64,000 bases of DNA, taken from contig RPFO01000299.1 in the NCBI GenBank assembly GCA_009746045.1, positions 1,079,807-1,143,806 of the forward strand. Reading direction: 5' to 3'. The notes under the pieces were generated by a model that was not told the origin of the DNA, did not search any database, and saw nothing but the letters and a program-made list of their open reading frames with translations. The position numbers and the translations under genes were made by a program. Below are positions 52,202-61,137 of the stretch, piece after piece. Source of the DNA: Mesostigma viride (Eukaryota > Streptophyta > Mesostigmatophyceae > Mesostigmatales > Mesostigmataceae). Every line of letters begins with the position of its first letter. Positions within the stretch are counted from its first letter, which is position 1.

Positions 52202-53586
52202 TCACTTCAGACTGTAACCAGGGTTCATCAACCCATACAAGACCTGGTACTGTGGTCCTGCTGCTAATTGTGGCACCTTGGTCAGTGCATCTGCAGCATT
52301 GTCTTTGTCCCTGACGTGGGCTTTAGACTCCAGGTACTTGCATTCCTGTTTTAGCACAATCCAATCCAGGTCCGAGTGTACAGCCAAAGGATTGGCAAGG
52401 AAAGAGATTATAGATTGAGAGTCAGTCAGCAAATGTGCTTTCACTCCTGCAGAGCTACCCGCCTGGCGGTGTTGAAGCCAGACCAGCAAGTGATTGAGAT
52501 ACCTTGCATGCAAGACAGAAGACACCACAGCCCTGCATTCAGCTACATTGCTACTCACAGCTTTCCTCTTGTGCAGTCTACTGAACCAGGAGACTAGTGA
52601 CTTCTTCCCACCTTGGTTATGCAGGAAAAACAATCCAGCCTCTCTGGCTTGAACCTTGGTAACTACCCTGGACTCCATTGAACTATCCATCATGCACGTG
52701 ATGTGAATGGGAGTAAACAGGTCCAGTGAGTGAAGCATCAAAGGTGGACCATCATGCAATAACTGCTTGATTGCCCGTGCTCCTACCTCCTGTAGTACCT
52801 CATCATCTACCCTGCTCACAAAAGCCAGGTGGGGTGCACATGTAGCACATAGCCAACCAAGCTTGCCTCTAATGGTAGGGCACATGTCAGGGGTGATGTG
52901 AACAGGCAGGACATCCAGACAAGACTTAATGTAGTCAGCAGAGGCCTGCATGGAACAAACCCAGCTGCCCTGCTGCTGCAGCAACTCAAGCATCATGCCA
53001 CAGAACTTGACTGGCTCCTTGCCCAGCTCTAGCTGCTTGCCAATCTCAAAACTGGCAGACACCTGAGCTATGAAAGCATCCACTGCAGCTCTAGGACCTG
53101 AGATTAACTGATCATCCCCATGCCAGACAAACATCATCATTCCATCAGGGTGTGGGATGACAAACAAGCAAGGGTCAATGTCATCATATGTGGCCCCTAG
53201 CTTCATGAATACCTCCTGTGCAGACAGCCTAAAAATTTTTGGAGCTGACTGCAACCCTTCAACCCCCAGGTTTGGCCTCAACAAGGGTTGAACAATATCC
53301 CTGTGCCACACCTTAGGAGTATTCACCACGTATACCTGACCTCTCCAGACCTGCTGTGCTATGGCAGGGTCCCCCTTTAGAAAGGCTCTTTTGATATCTG
53401 TGGCTTTACACACATAATCCTTCCCTGTATTAAGCTGATGCAAAAACAAGGAAAGCAACACCTTGAGAGACGTTTGCTGAATACCAGGAGTATAAAGCTC
53501 AGCCTCTGTCAGCTCTGTAGAGCCCCTGAACTCAGTGACACATGGCCTAGCATGGAAAATGGGTGGTCCCCCATCAGCCTGAGGTT
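52202..53586 (-). pseudogene. Copia-2 RT and RNase H
   Basis: Open from 53461 to 52202 and, in another frame, to 53586. TDIKRAFLKGD (first RT Asp), FVWHGDDQ (about 53111-53128, catalytic, with His for Tyr), then RNase H with MMDSSMES, NVAECRAV, LLTDSQSI and DKDNAADALTKV. A 1 nt frame change near 53465. Domain order and the HGDD box agree with Copia-1 and Copia-3. Confidence 0.88.
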
Positions 53587-53591
53587 TATGC

Positions 53592-54208
53592 AGTTAACGT
53601 AAAGGATTTACGTTAGATGGATAGAGATTGTTACGCTCTTTCCAACGGCACCTTGAACGCCTCATTTGGTTAAGGAACGTAAAAGTTATGACGTTTCCTA
53701 GGCTGTGCCGACAGTACCCGGCGCGCCACTGTGGGCGCGTACGGACACAGGAGGTACAAGTGTCACTTTGATAGTCCGCAGGACGTTGACAGGACTTGTA
53801 CAGGACTTGATGGTCAATTGATAGGTAGGCGCACTGTAGCGCGCCAGGACCTATGAGACAATTGATGCTGAGTAGTGTACGGATAGGTCCACAGGACTAG
53901 CCGTATGGACAATTGATAGATCTGCGCGCCAAAGGCGTGCCAGAGTCTGTGTAATCAATTGATTGACAGTTCAGCTGTGACAGTGCAGCTGAATACTTGG
54001 ACGCGTCCCTAGCAAGCTATATGAGTGACTTGGTCACACCGGGACGCTAGTTCTTGCGTGCACGTTCTCTTGGCACTGCGACCCTGTCGCCTGTGCTGCG
54101 TGCAGTCTTGGAAGTGACGTGACTTACGTCTGTGTTTCCTGATTATTAATAAAGGCAACTTCCTGCAAGAACCATGGCGGAATTCGTGGCATTCTTACCC
54201 TCACAACT
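53592..54208 (+). repeat. 5' LTR of element X
   Basis: 617 bp. Differs from the 3' LTR by about two substitutions, near 54141-54146. Contains the TTTCCAACG...AACGCCTCATTTGG block also seen in the Copia-1 LTR. Confidence 0.9.
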
Positions 54209-54244
54209 CGTATTACAACTCGTATTACACGCTCTGTCAAAAAG

Positions 54245-54512
54245 ATGCCAAATTCGGAAGAGTTCCGCATTCCCGATGACGAGGAAATAGCCGCTCCGCC
54301 GGCTGGTCCTTCGTCAAGACCGACTGCGCCGTCGTGGCAGATTTTGCTCGACGAAGTTACGATCTCGCTCGACGAGCTTCATCGTCAACAGCGCGCAGCT
54401 CATCCTTTGCTCGGGGATAACCCCGAGGACCCCGAATTGCCAGCACTGGTGCCGGCTATCCGCAACCTGTTGGACCAGATTCGAAATATTTTATCGACAT
54501 TTACGGTCCAGG
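54245..54512 (+). pseudogene. Gag N-terminus of element X (truncated)
   Basis: ATG 54245 opens a frame of about 89 native codons: acidic start (MPNSEEFRIPDDEE), a Pro-rich linker and an amphipathic helix (ALVPAIRNLLDQIRNIL). It is cut off by a joined LTR fragment at 54513, and the last residues of the frame come from that fragment. Likely the N-terminal gag or leader, comparable in position to MSNSDSEAR of Copia-1. Confidence 0.5.
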
Positions 54513-54644
54513 TGCGGCCCTGTCGCCTGTGCTGCGTGCAGTCTTGGAAGTGACGTGACTTACGTCTGTGTTTCCTTATTGTTAATAAAGGCAACTTCCT
54601 GCAAGAACCATGGCGGAATTCGTGGCATTCTTACCCTCACAACT
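54513..54644 (+). repeat. Third, partial copy of the element X LTR
   Basis: Matches the last 132 bases of the X LTR, including AATAAA, and is followed by CGTATTACA as after a true 5' LTR. It follows the 3' LTR, not the 5' LTR, at the differing positions. Confidence 0.85.
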
Positions 54645-54688
54645 CGTATTACAATAGTTTGCCTGTCATTCTCTCAACAGGGGTCTAT
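54645..54688 (+). repeat. 44 bp inverted repeat, left arm
   Basis: Begins CGTATTACAATAG and ends GGGGTCTAT. The reverse complement at 57737-57780 is perfect. The arms bracket the inverted pol. Confidence 0.95.
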
Positions 54689-55151
54689 TGGCGCCCGTCT
54701 TACGGCGCCCGTCTACTTGCCAGATGGTAAACTGCCACAGCAAACAAATGACAAAATGAAACACATAGGCAACATTTAAATCCTGCCCTGGGGAACTAGG
54801 GAAGTCTGAACAGGCAAACACCTGAACAGGCCAGCTTGTAGAAACATAATACCAGGGAATCGAACCCCGCCCTATAAACCCCAGAATGAAGGTTCCCAGA
54901 CCATTGTGAGAAGTATGTACAAATATACATTTCTTTTAAAATAGTATACATGGTCTGTAATGGACCTGTCAACCTTGTGTAGTCAACAGCATGAACCCCA
55001 GCCAAAACCTGGCTGTATCCTGATTAAAATCAGAGTGAGTGTACCATGGTCCATGAGCCTTAGTACAGACTAAAATACAGGTATTATGCCAGTCACAATG
55101 CTGACACTACCACACAATCTGCTCTCCAATGCCCTATAACCATGCACCAGC
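54689..55151 (-). other. 3' untranslated region of Copia-3 pol block
   Basis: In plus orientation it holds TGGCGCCCG (54689) and CGGCGCCCG (54703), 14 bp apart, and GGAATCGAACC (54856-54866; in sense GGTTCGATTCC). Copia-1 has the same three signals at 16978, 16992 and 17147. Confidence 0.7.
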
Positions 55152-57023
55152 TTAGACAGCTTGCTGAGATGGGTCCATCAGAGACTGAAGAACCTTGTAT
55201 TGCACTGCTGCCTTCTGCACTAGCTTGGTCAAAGCATCAGCAGGATTGTCAACCCCAGGGATATGCTCAATATTGGCCAAGGAGGACAACTCCTTAAGAA
55301 GGAGATAATCCAAGTCCCTACTTCTGGCCATCTGCCTGTGCACAAACTGCACCATCCCCATGGAGTCTGTTTTTAGAAGAGTGGTGACCTGAAGTGGCCA
55401 AGGAGTGTTAGAAGTCATCTGATGAAGCAACTCCTTCAGATAAAGGCTTGTGTGAATGCCTTCACAAATAGCCCTGCATTCTGCCACATCACTGCTGACA
55501 GCCACCCGTTTGTGCAGGCGACTAAACCAGCTCACCAAACTCCCCAGGCCCTCCTGTCTGAGCACAAAGAGCCCTGCAGCCCTGCCCCTGACCTTGGAGA
55601 CCTGCCTGCTGTCCATTGAGCTATCCACATACAGCTCCATGCAAATGGGTTGTGATAAATCCACTGCAGACAACAGAATGCCAGATGAAGCCCTGACCTG
55701 ATCAGCCACCTTGGCAGACCCTAGCTCCACCAGCATGTCATCAGGCAACCTGGCTATGACCATGAGGTCTGGCCTGGAAATGCCTGCCACCCAAGCAACC
55801 ATGCCCCTCACCACGGGACACAGTGCCTGTGTGATGGTTGGAGGAAGCTTGCTAATGAGGGTCTCTTGATAATCATTGCCCCCCACCAGCAGCATACGCC
55901 ATTCTCCCCCCTTCTTCACCAGTGTGGCCTCCATGCCCACAAACAGCAGAGGCTCATTCTCCACCTGCCATTGCTCCCTACCCAGAGGAAACTTGGACTT
56001 AATGATTGAGATTAGCTCCTTAAGCCACGACGTGGGAGCTATCAGATGTAGGTCATCCCCGTGCAGCGAAGCATACACTGGCAGGCCTTCCCATTGCCCC
56101 AGAAACAGACAGGGGTCTACAGGAGAGACCTTCAAGTTGCAATGCTCCTTCAGGAAACGGTTGAGAGTCTCCCTCCAGATTATTGGACTTGACCTCAGGC
56201 CCTCCAGGCCCTTGAGGATTTTAAGGAACTCCGTGTGGATGTCCCTTTTCCATACAGCAGGCACCCTAACATAGAAAGGCGTCTTGCCCTCCCACTTTTC
56301 CTGTGCCACATCTGCATCACCCTCCAGAAATGCCCTCTTGAAGTCTATCACCACTGAGCCATAGTCCAAGCCCTTGTTGAGAAGGCCTAGAAAGACACAC
56401 AGCAGCAGCCTCCAAGTATCATGCAGCATGCCAGGGGTATACAACTCCTCAGCAGTGCACTCACCAGTACCCTTGAACTCATTCAGCACTGGCCTGACAT
56501 GTGGTACCTTGACCCCGTCCACCTCCTTCATCTTGATGACAAACTTGAGCTTGAGTAGACGTCGTGCAGGAGGCAGGTCATTGACAGGTTCCACGCATTT
56601 CTTGGAGATCCAGTCCTCCCCAGATTTAATCAAACCCAGTGTGACCTGGGGACACATAATGGGAGAGGACATGAGCTTCACCAGGCCTTGGTAGTCGATA
56701 GGGCTGTGTCCAGCAAGTGAGTGAGGACCAATGCCCAAACTGCTTGGATGACTAGCAGCTGGCAATATGAGGTCATCAACCAATGGCTCCTGCCCCTGGC
56801 ACACTTGCACACGCTTAACCGACCTGGTTACTGCACGTGATAGGTGAGTGGTCCTGAAATTAATCAGTGGGACCTGACCAGCCCCTTCCTTAGTCAGGAG
56901 AGAGGACGTGATCACTACTCCATCCTGGCATAGGACTATTCTGCCCCAGAAGAGCAGGTCCTTGATAGCCCTCCAAGACACAAAAAGCAGTGTCCTGTCC
57001 AAGGATAGGAATGAATACCTCAC
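55152..57023 (-). CDS. Copia-3 RT and RNase H
   Basis: The native part starts near 56940, where a frame change joins it to the preceding protease-like frame. Motifs: ELYTPGMLHDTWR, VVIDFKRAFLEGD (first Asp), YASLHGDD (56052-56075, catalytic, His for Tyr), then RNase H with LYVDSSMDS, DVAECRAI, LLKTDSMG and PGVDNPADALTKL. Closely related to Copia-1 over the whole length. The reading direction is opposite to the LTRs around it, so it cannot be expressed from them. Confidence 0.9.
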   Translation of the reverse strand: MRYSFLSLDRTLLFVSWRAIKDLLFWGRIVLCQDGVVITSSLLTKEGAGQVPLINFRTTHLSRAVTRSVKRVQVCQGQEPLVDDLILPAASHPSSLGIGPHSLAGHSPIDYQGLVKLMSSPIMCPQVTLGLIKSGEDWISKKCVEPVNDLPPARRLLKLKFVIKMKEVDGVKVPHVRPVLNEFKGTGECTAEELYTPGMLHDTWRLLLCVFLGLLNKGLDYGSVVIDFKRAFLEGDADVAQEKWEGKTPFYVRVPAVWKRDIHTEFLKILKGLEGLRSSPIIWRETLNRFLKEHCNLKVSPVDPCLFLGQWEGLPVYASLHGDDLHLIAPTSWLKELISIIKSKFPLGREQWQVENEPLLFVGMEATLVKKGGEWRMLLVGGNDYQETLISKLPPTITQALCPVVRGMVAWVAGISRPDLMVIARLPDDMLVELGSAKVADQVRASSGILLSAVDLSQPICMELYVDSSMDSRQVSKVRGRAAGLFVLRQEGLGSLVSWFSRLHKRVAVSSDVAECRAICEGIHTSLYLKELLHQMTSNTPWPLQVTTLLKTDSMGMVQFVHRQMARSRDLDYLLLKELSSLANIEHIPGVDNPADALTKLVQKAAVQYKVLQSLMDPSQQAV

Positions 57024-57243
57024 CCAGTACCTTCACGTGTACCCCGCCACTGAAGTCAGACACAAACTGATAGCTGGGTTCAGACATGCTGTACCCTGCT
57101 GCAGCCCTGGTCCCAATGATGGAAACCTGAGAATTAGTGTCTACCTCTAAGGCAGTGTCCAGCCCCAGATTGCCATGCCACCTGAGCTTGGCTACCTTGG
57201 GCTGCTTCTTGGCCCTTTGTAGAGCCCCAATCAATCCAGCCAA
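56890..57243 (-). pseudogene. Copia-3 retropepsin-like segment
   Basis: LEVDTNSQVSII (Asp codon near 57141), a beta-rich middle with VKVLGEVFIPIL, and GPALLGQN. It lies between the integrase C-terminus and RT as in Copia-1. The active triplet reads DTN rather than DTG or DSG. A frame change near 56945 joins it to RT. Confidence 0.75.
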
Positions 57244-57736
57244 ACTTGTCCCCTGGGCTTGGTTAGTGCCTTGGGCTTGACAGTTGACTCCCCAGCTGTT
57301 GACCTTGCAGCCTGTTCAACAAGTACCTCTGCAACCTGGCCAGGGCTGACAGATTCCCCTGCAACAGATGTGGTCGTTGCGTCAGTGATGTCACCTGGGA
57401 CCTGAAAATCCTGCAGATCCTGTGAGCCGTGTGCCTGACTGCCCTCATTCATCAGGTTAGGCTTGACATATGACCAACTCAGCCGGTGTACATGCTTTGG
57501 TTCGTCCTCCATGCTGACCAAGCATGCGTGGCTAGCTTCATCAACCTGGGTGACCACCCCAGGACTCCAGCTACCACGTTTGCCATAAAGGCTAGGTTCC
57601 TTCCAAGCTAGGACCTTCTGACCCACTTGTGGCTCCAGCATCTTCCAACCCCGGTCCTTCTCCCTCAGCTTGGCAAAGGTGACATGTGCAGCATGTTTCC
57701 AGCCCTCCAGCACATGTGGTGGGCACAGGCCATGAT
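57231..57736 (-). pseudogene. Copia-3 integrase C-terminal part
   Basis: HVTFAKLREKDRGWKMLEPQ, KVLAWKEPSLYGKRG and HVHRLSWSYVK correspond to residues 336-410 of the Copia-1 pol. The catalytic core and everything upstream are missing: the block is cut at the right arm of the inverted repeat. Confidence 0.8.
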
Positions 57737-57780
57737 ATAGACCCCTGTTGAGAGAATGACAGGCAAACTATTGTAATACG
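57737..57780 (-). repeat. 44 bp inverted repeat, right arm
   Basis: Perfect reverse complement of 54645-54688. Confidence 0.95.
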
Positions 57781-58223
57781 CCTTACTTTGTCAAGTGGTA
57801 TTTTAATTGTCATGGATTTGTTGTACTTATATTGAATATGTACTGGGTTTTATGGGATTAGTATCTGGGATTAATGTAACTCACCGCCAGAAGGTCATTG
57901 TACTGGAGGCTCTACCGAGGTGATGGGATTAATTCCTGGAGAAGACCTCATAGAATTAACCTGTATGTATTTAATTTTGTGTGCTTCTAATATCTGGTGG
58001 TACTCTGTAATGCCACTTCCATAGGTTTTTATCCATCTCTCATGGAATGGTTTTCCCTGTGGCAGATCTGTTTCTTTTCCAGTTCCTTAAAAGAAAGGGC
58101 TGGGGGAATGGCAATGGCCATTAAAGACATCTGTTCAAGCTTCAAGCTGGAGTGAAGGACATTTCAAGCTACTTCAAGGGTCCCTGGCAGGGGATGTGAT
58201 CCCTAAAGAAAAGAAGGGATTGG
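57781..58223 (+). other. 3' internal region of element X with polypurine tract
   Basis: No ORF. Ends in AAAGAAAAGAAGGGATTGG (58205-58223), directly before the 3' LTR. Confidence 0.7.
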
Positions 58224-58840
58224 AGTTAACGTAAAGGATTTACGTTAGATGGATAGAGATTGTTACGCTCTTTCCAACGGCACCTTGAACGCCTCATTTG
58301 GTTAAGGAACGTAAAAGTTATGACGTTTCCTAGGCTGTGCCGACAGTACCCGGCGCGCCACTGTGGGCGCGTACGGACACAGGAGGTACAAGTGTCACTT
58401 TGATAGTCCGCAGGACGTTGACAGGACTTGTACAGGACTTGATGGTCAATTGATAGGTAGGCGCACTGTAGCGCGCCAGGACCTATGAGACAATTGATGC
58501 TGAGTAGTGTACGGATAGGTCCACAGGACTAGCCGTATGGACAATTGATAGATCTGCGCGCCAAAGGCGTGCCAGAGTCTGTGTAATCAATTGATTGACA
58601 GTTCAGCTGTGACAGTGCAGCTGAATACTTGGACGCGTCCCTAGCAAGCTATATGAGTGACTTGGTCACACCGGGACGCTAGTTCTTGCGTGCACGTTCT
58701 CTTGGCACTGCGACCCTGTCGCCTGTGCTGCGTGCAGTCTTGGAAGTGACGTGACTTACGTCTGTGTTTCCTTATTGTTAATAAAGGCAACTTCCTGCAA
58801 GAACCATGGCGGAATTCGTGGCATTCTTACCCTCACAACT
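58224..58840 (+). repeat. 3' LTR of element X
   Basis: 617 bp, AGTTAACG to CACAACT, AATAAA at 58780-58785. TATGC follows. Confidence 0.9.
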
Positions 58841-58845
58841 TATGC

Positions 58846-59290
58846 TTGCACACAAACTTTAACCTTAGCTTCTTGGCTCCAGCTGGCATAGCATCAAGAG
58901 GAGTCACAGGTGGTGTGTGTGTGGGACTACGTGCATCTGGAACAACCCACTCCTCCCTTGCTTTGGTAAAAGCTTCCAGCCACTTAAGAAACCCAATCTG
59001 CATCTGGCAGTCCCGTACAATATCATCATAGGACAGGGGAGACATGGATGCAACATCCCATCTACCAAGCCCAAACGCTGAAGGGTGTAGCTTTTGAGAG
59101 TGTATGAGATCCTCCACACACGGTTCCTGACCTGGGAGGTACTTGAGCTTGACTGCATTGATGGCAGCATCCAGCCCAGTGCTAATCTGGCTCAAAGGGA
59201 TTTTAAAATGATCTAGAGGCACCTGTCCTACCCCTGCCACACTCAAGCTCCCAGCTGAGATGACAACACCAGCAGGGTAAGATACAAAAG
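58846..59290 (-). pseudogene. Copia-2 linker between protease-like segment and RT
   Basis: Open frame 59246 to the insertion boundary; residues VPLDHFKIPLSQIS and PGQEPCVEDLIHS align with the Copia-3 stretch VPLINFRTTHLSRA and GQEPLVDDLI. It ends KLRLKFVCKHK, which continues across element X at 53586. Confidence 0.75.
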
Positions 59291-59296
59291 GTTCCC

Positions 59297-60505
59297 CTAT
59301 AACAGGGCATTCCCTGAGTAACCCTCAACCACCTGAAATGGAGTGGGCATACCCAAGATTTGAATGCTCACCTGACCTTTGACCTGCATTTTGGTTTTGC
59401 CTGAAAAATCTGACACTCTAGCCCATGGTGAGGCCTTCATTTTCAGACCAGATACAGCTGCTGCACTGATGATACTCACCTGTGCTTGGGTGTCTACAGC
59501 CAAAATACTAGGATCTTGACCTGCATCCCCTACAGCATTGACTTGTGCTGTACCTGTTGCCACAACTGCTTTAGTGTTGTGTGCCTTGTGCAAGGCCTTA
59601 AGAATCTCAGCAAATGACTTCCTGGGAACGACAGGATCTGCTCTATTTTGTGACTCCTCCAGGTGTGAGGGAGGTGCTACCTGCTGCTCACCCTGTGCAC
59701 CGTCCTCCTGCCCAGGTGGACTATTGGGTTGTAGTGGGGCTGCACTACTGAGGAACACAGGAGCTTCTACTGTGGTACTAGTGCTTGCATCAATGACGTC
59801 CTTAGCCAATTCATTGGGTGAGATCAATCCACCAGACTCCTGCTCTGAATCCATGTCCAAGAATTCTACCCCTGACACGTCTGCCAGTGGTGGGTAATAA
59901 AGCTTGAGTCTATGCTTGCTGACCACACGCTCTCTGTCATGTTGTATAGTGACTGCAGTCCCTTCTTCATGAATTTTGGTGACTACAGCTGGACCGTGCC
60001 ATCTGGCAGAGTGTGCTCTTCCTCTGTCACCCTCTCTGAAAAACAACACATGGTCCCCCACTTCAAACACAGGCCTGGCATTATTTTTGTCTTTCTTTGC
60101 CAGCAACTTGGCTAAGTGCTGCCTTTGTGTGTTGTAGTGAGTGTGTACCTCTGAAGCATAGCTGCCTGACTGAAGGCCAGTTGGGGTGATTTCCCCAAAA
60201 GGTGAGGACATTATTGGTTTGGCGTTTAGCTGGGTAGTCACCCCTGCTGCCCAAGATGCCCTGTCAGCATAGCTACCAGAGTCAGCCAACCTGGATGGCA
60301 TTTTTCTTATCACATCCCTGATGGCTCTCATGGTACGTTCTACCAACCCCTGACGTTCATGATCTTGAGCCCCAGACACTTCTATCTTGGGCAGGTCATT
60401 CCTGTCCTGGATGCAGAGAAACTGCTGATCCAGCATTACTTTTTCAATGGGGTGAAAACGTGCCAAGGCTATCTGTAAAGCTCTGTGCAGCTGCTCTTTA
60501 TCCAT
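59297..60505 (-). pseudogene. Copia-2 integrase C-terminal half and retropepsin-like segment
   Basis: 402-codon frame: integrase second half with DHERQGLVERTMRAIRD (catalytic Glu, near 60345), KPIMSSPFGEITP, a DNA-binding-like DHVLFFREGDRG stretch, an acidic linker, then ILAVDTQAQVSII (Asp codon 59492-59494) and VQVVEGYSGNALL at the end. The active triplet is DTQ. The order integrase then protease-like repeats that of Copia-1. Confidence 0.82.
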
Positions 60506-61137
60506 CCCAGGCAGGGCTCCACTACCACAAACCTTGACCAGGCATCCTTTATGACTAGGTAGTATACCGTGTCCTTCACCACGTGTATAACATCCCCAAC
60601 CAGTTTGCCTCTAGCCAGTGGTGGTGTGGCCACATGCCATTTTCTGGGCTTAGGAGCATATAGCTGACATTGCTCACAGTGCTTACGTACGTGCCTGCAC
60701 ATCTGTTCCAGATCATGGCCTTGTATTTTATTGGCTAGCCTTTCAGCCACAGCCTCATGGCCCATAACCTTGTGCAGTTGCTCTGCTAGAGCACCATACG
60801 TGATTACCTTTTCTGCTGCTGCACTAAGGGAAGCTATGGTGGGGTCACGCATCATGTGTGACAGTGTCATGTCATATGCCACTTCCCAATCCACATCATC
60901 ACACTCAGGCAACACTTGGCAGACAGAAGGTAACAGGAAACCATTTGTGAAAAATGGTGAGGGTAGCTTACAGGAGTCTCCCTGGTCTGCCGCCCCCGCG
61001 CGGTTGTAGCGCCCTGGCGTGTTCTTGTTGTGCCTGGGAGCCGTGCAGCGCGCTCCTGCTGCAATGGGGTGACGTGTTTTCCAGCATCCAGGACAAACAT
61101 CAACGTCAGAACCATAGTCGGGTTTGCCTTCCAGCAA
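60469..61137 (-). pseudogene. Copia-2 integrase N-terminal half
   Basis: LHKVMGHEAVAERL and CRHVRKHCEQC form the HHCC zinc finger (60780-60670); GDVIHVVKDTVYYLVIKDAW starts the catalytic core. No protease motif lies between the gag knuckle and this finger. Confidence 0.8.

Larger units (their letters stand above)
53592..58840 (+). mobile_element. Element X: Copia-like LTR element with internally inverted pol
   Basis: Two 617 bp LTRs (53592-54208 and 58224-58840) start AGTTAACG and end CACAACT; the target TATGC is duplicated. Orientation is plus: AATAAA at 54148-54153 near the LTR end, primer site CGTATTACA after the 5' LTR, and a purine tract AAAGAAAAGAAGGGATTGG before the 3' LTR. The interior holds the start of gag, a 132 bp LTR fragment, and a 3.0 kb pol piece in the opposite direction bracketed by 44 bp inverted repeats. 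It cannot be autonomous. Confidence 0.88.

Noticed and set aside
54850-54870. A tRNA gene at the GGTTCGATTCC motif
   Set aside because: Only the T-arm core is present; no acceptor, D-arm or anticodon arm can be built around it, nor around 17147.
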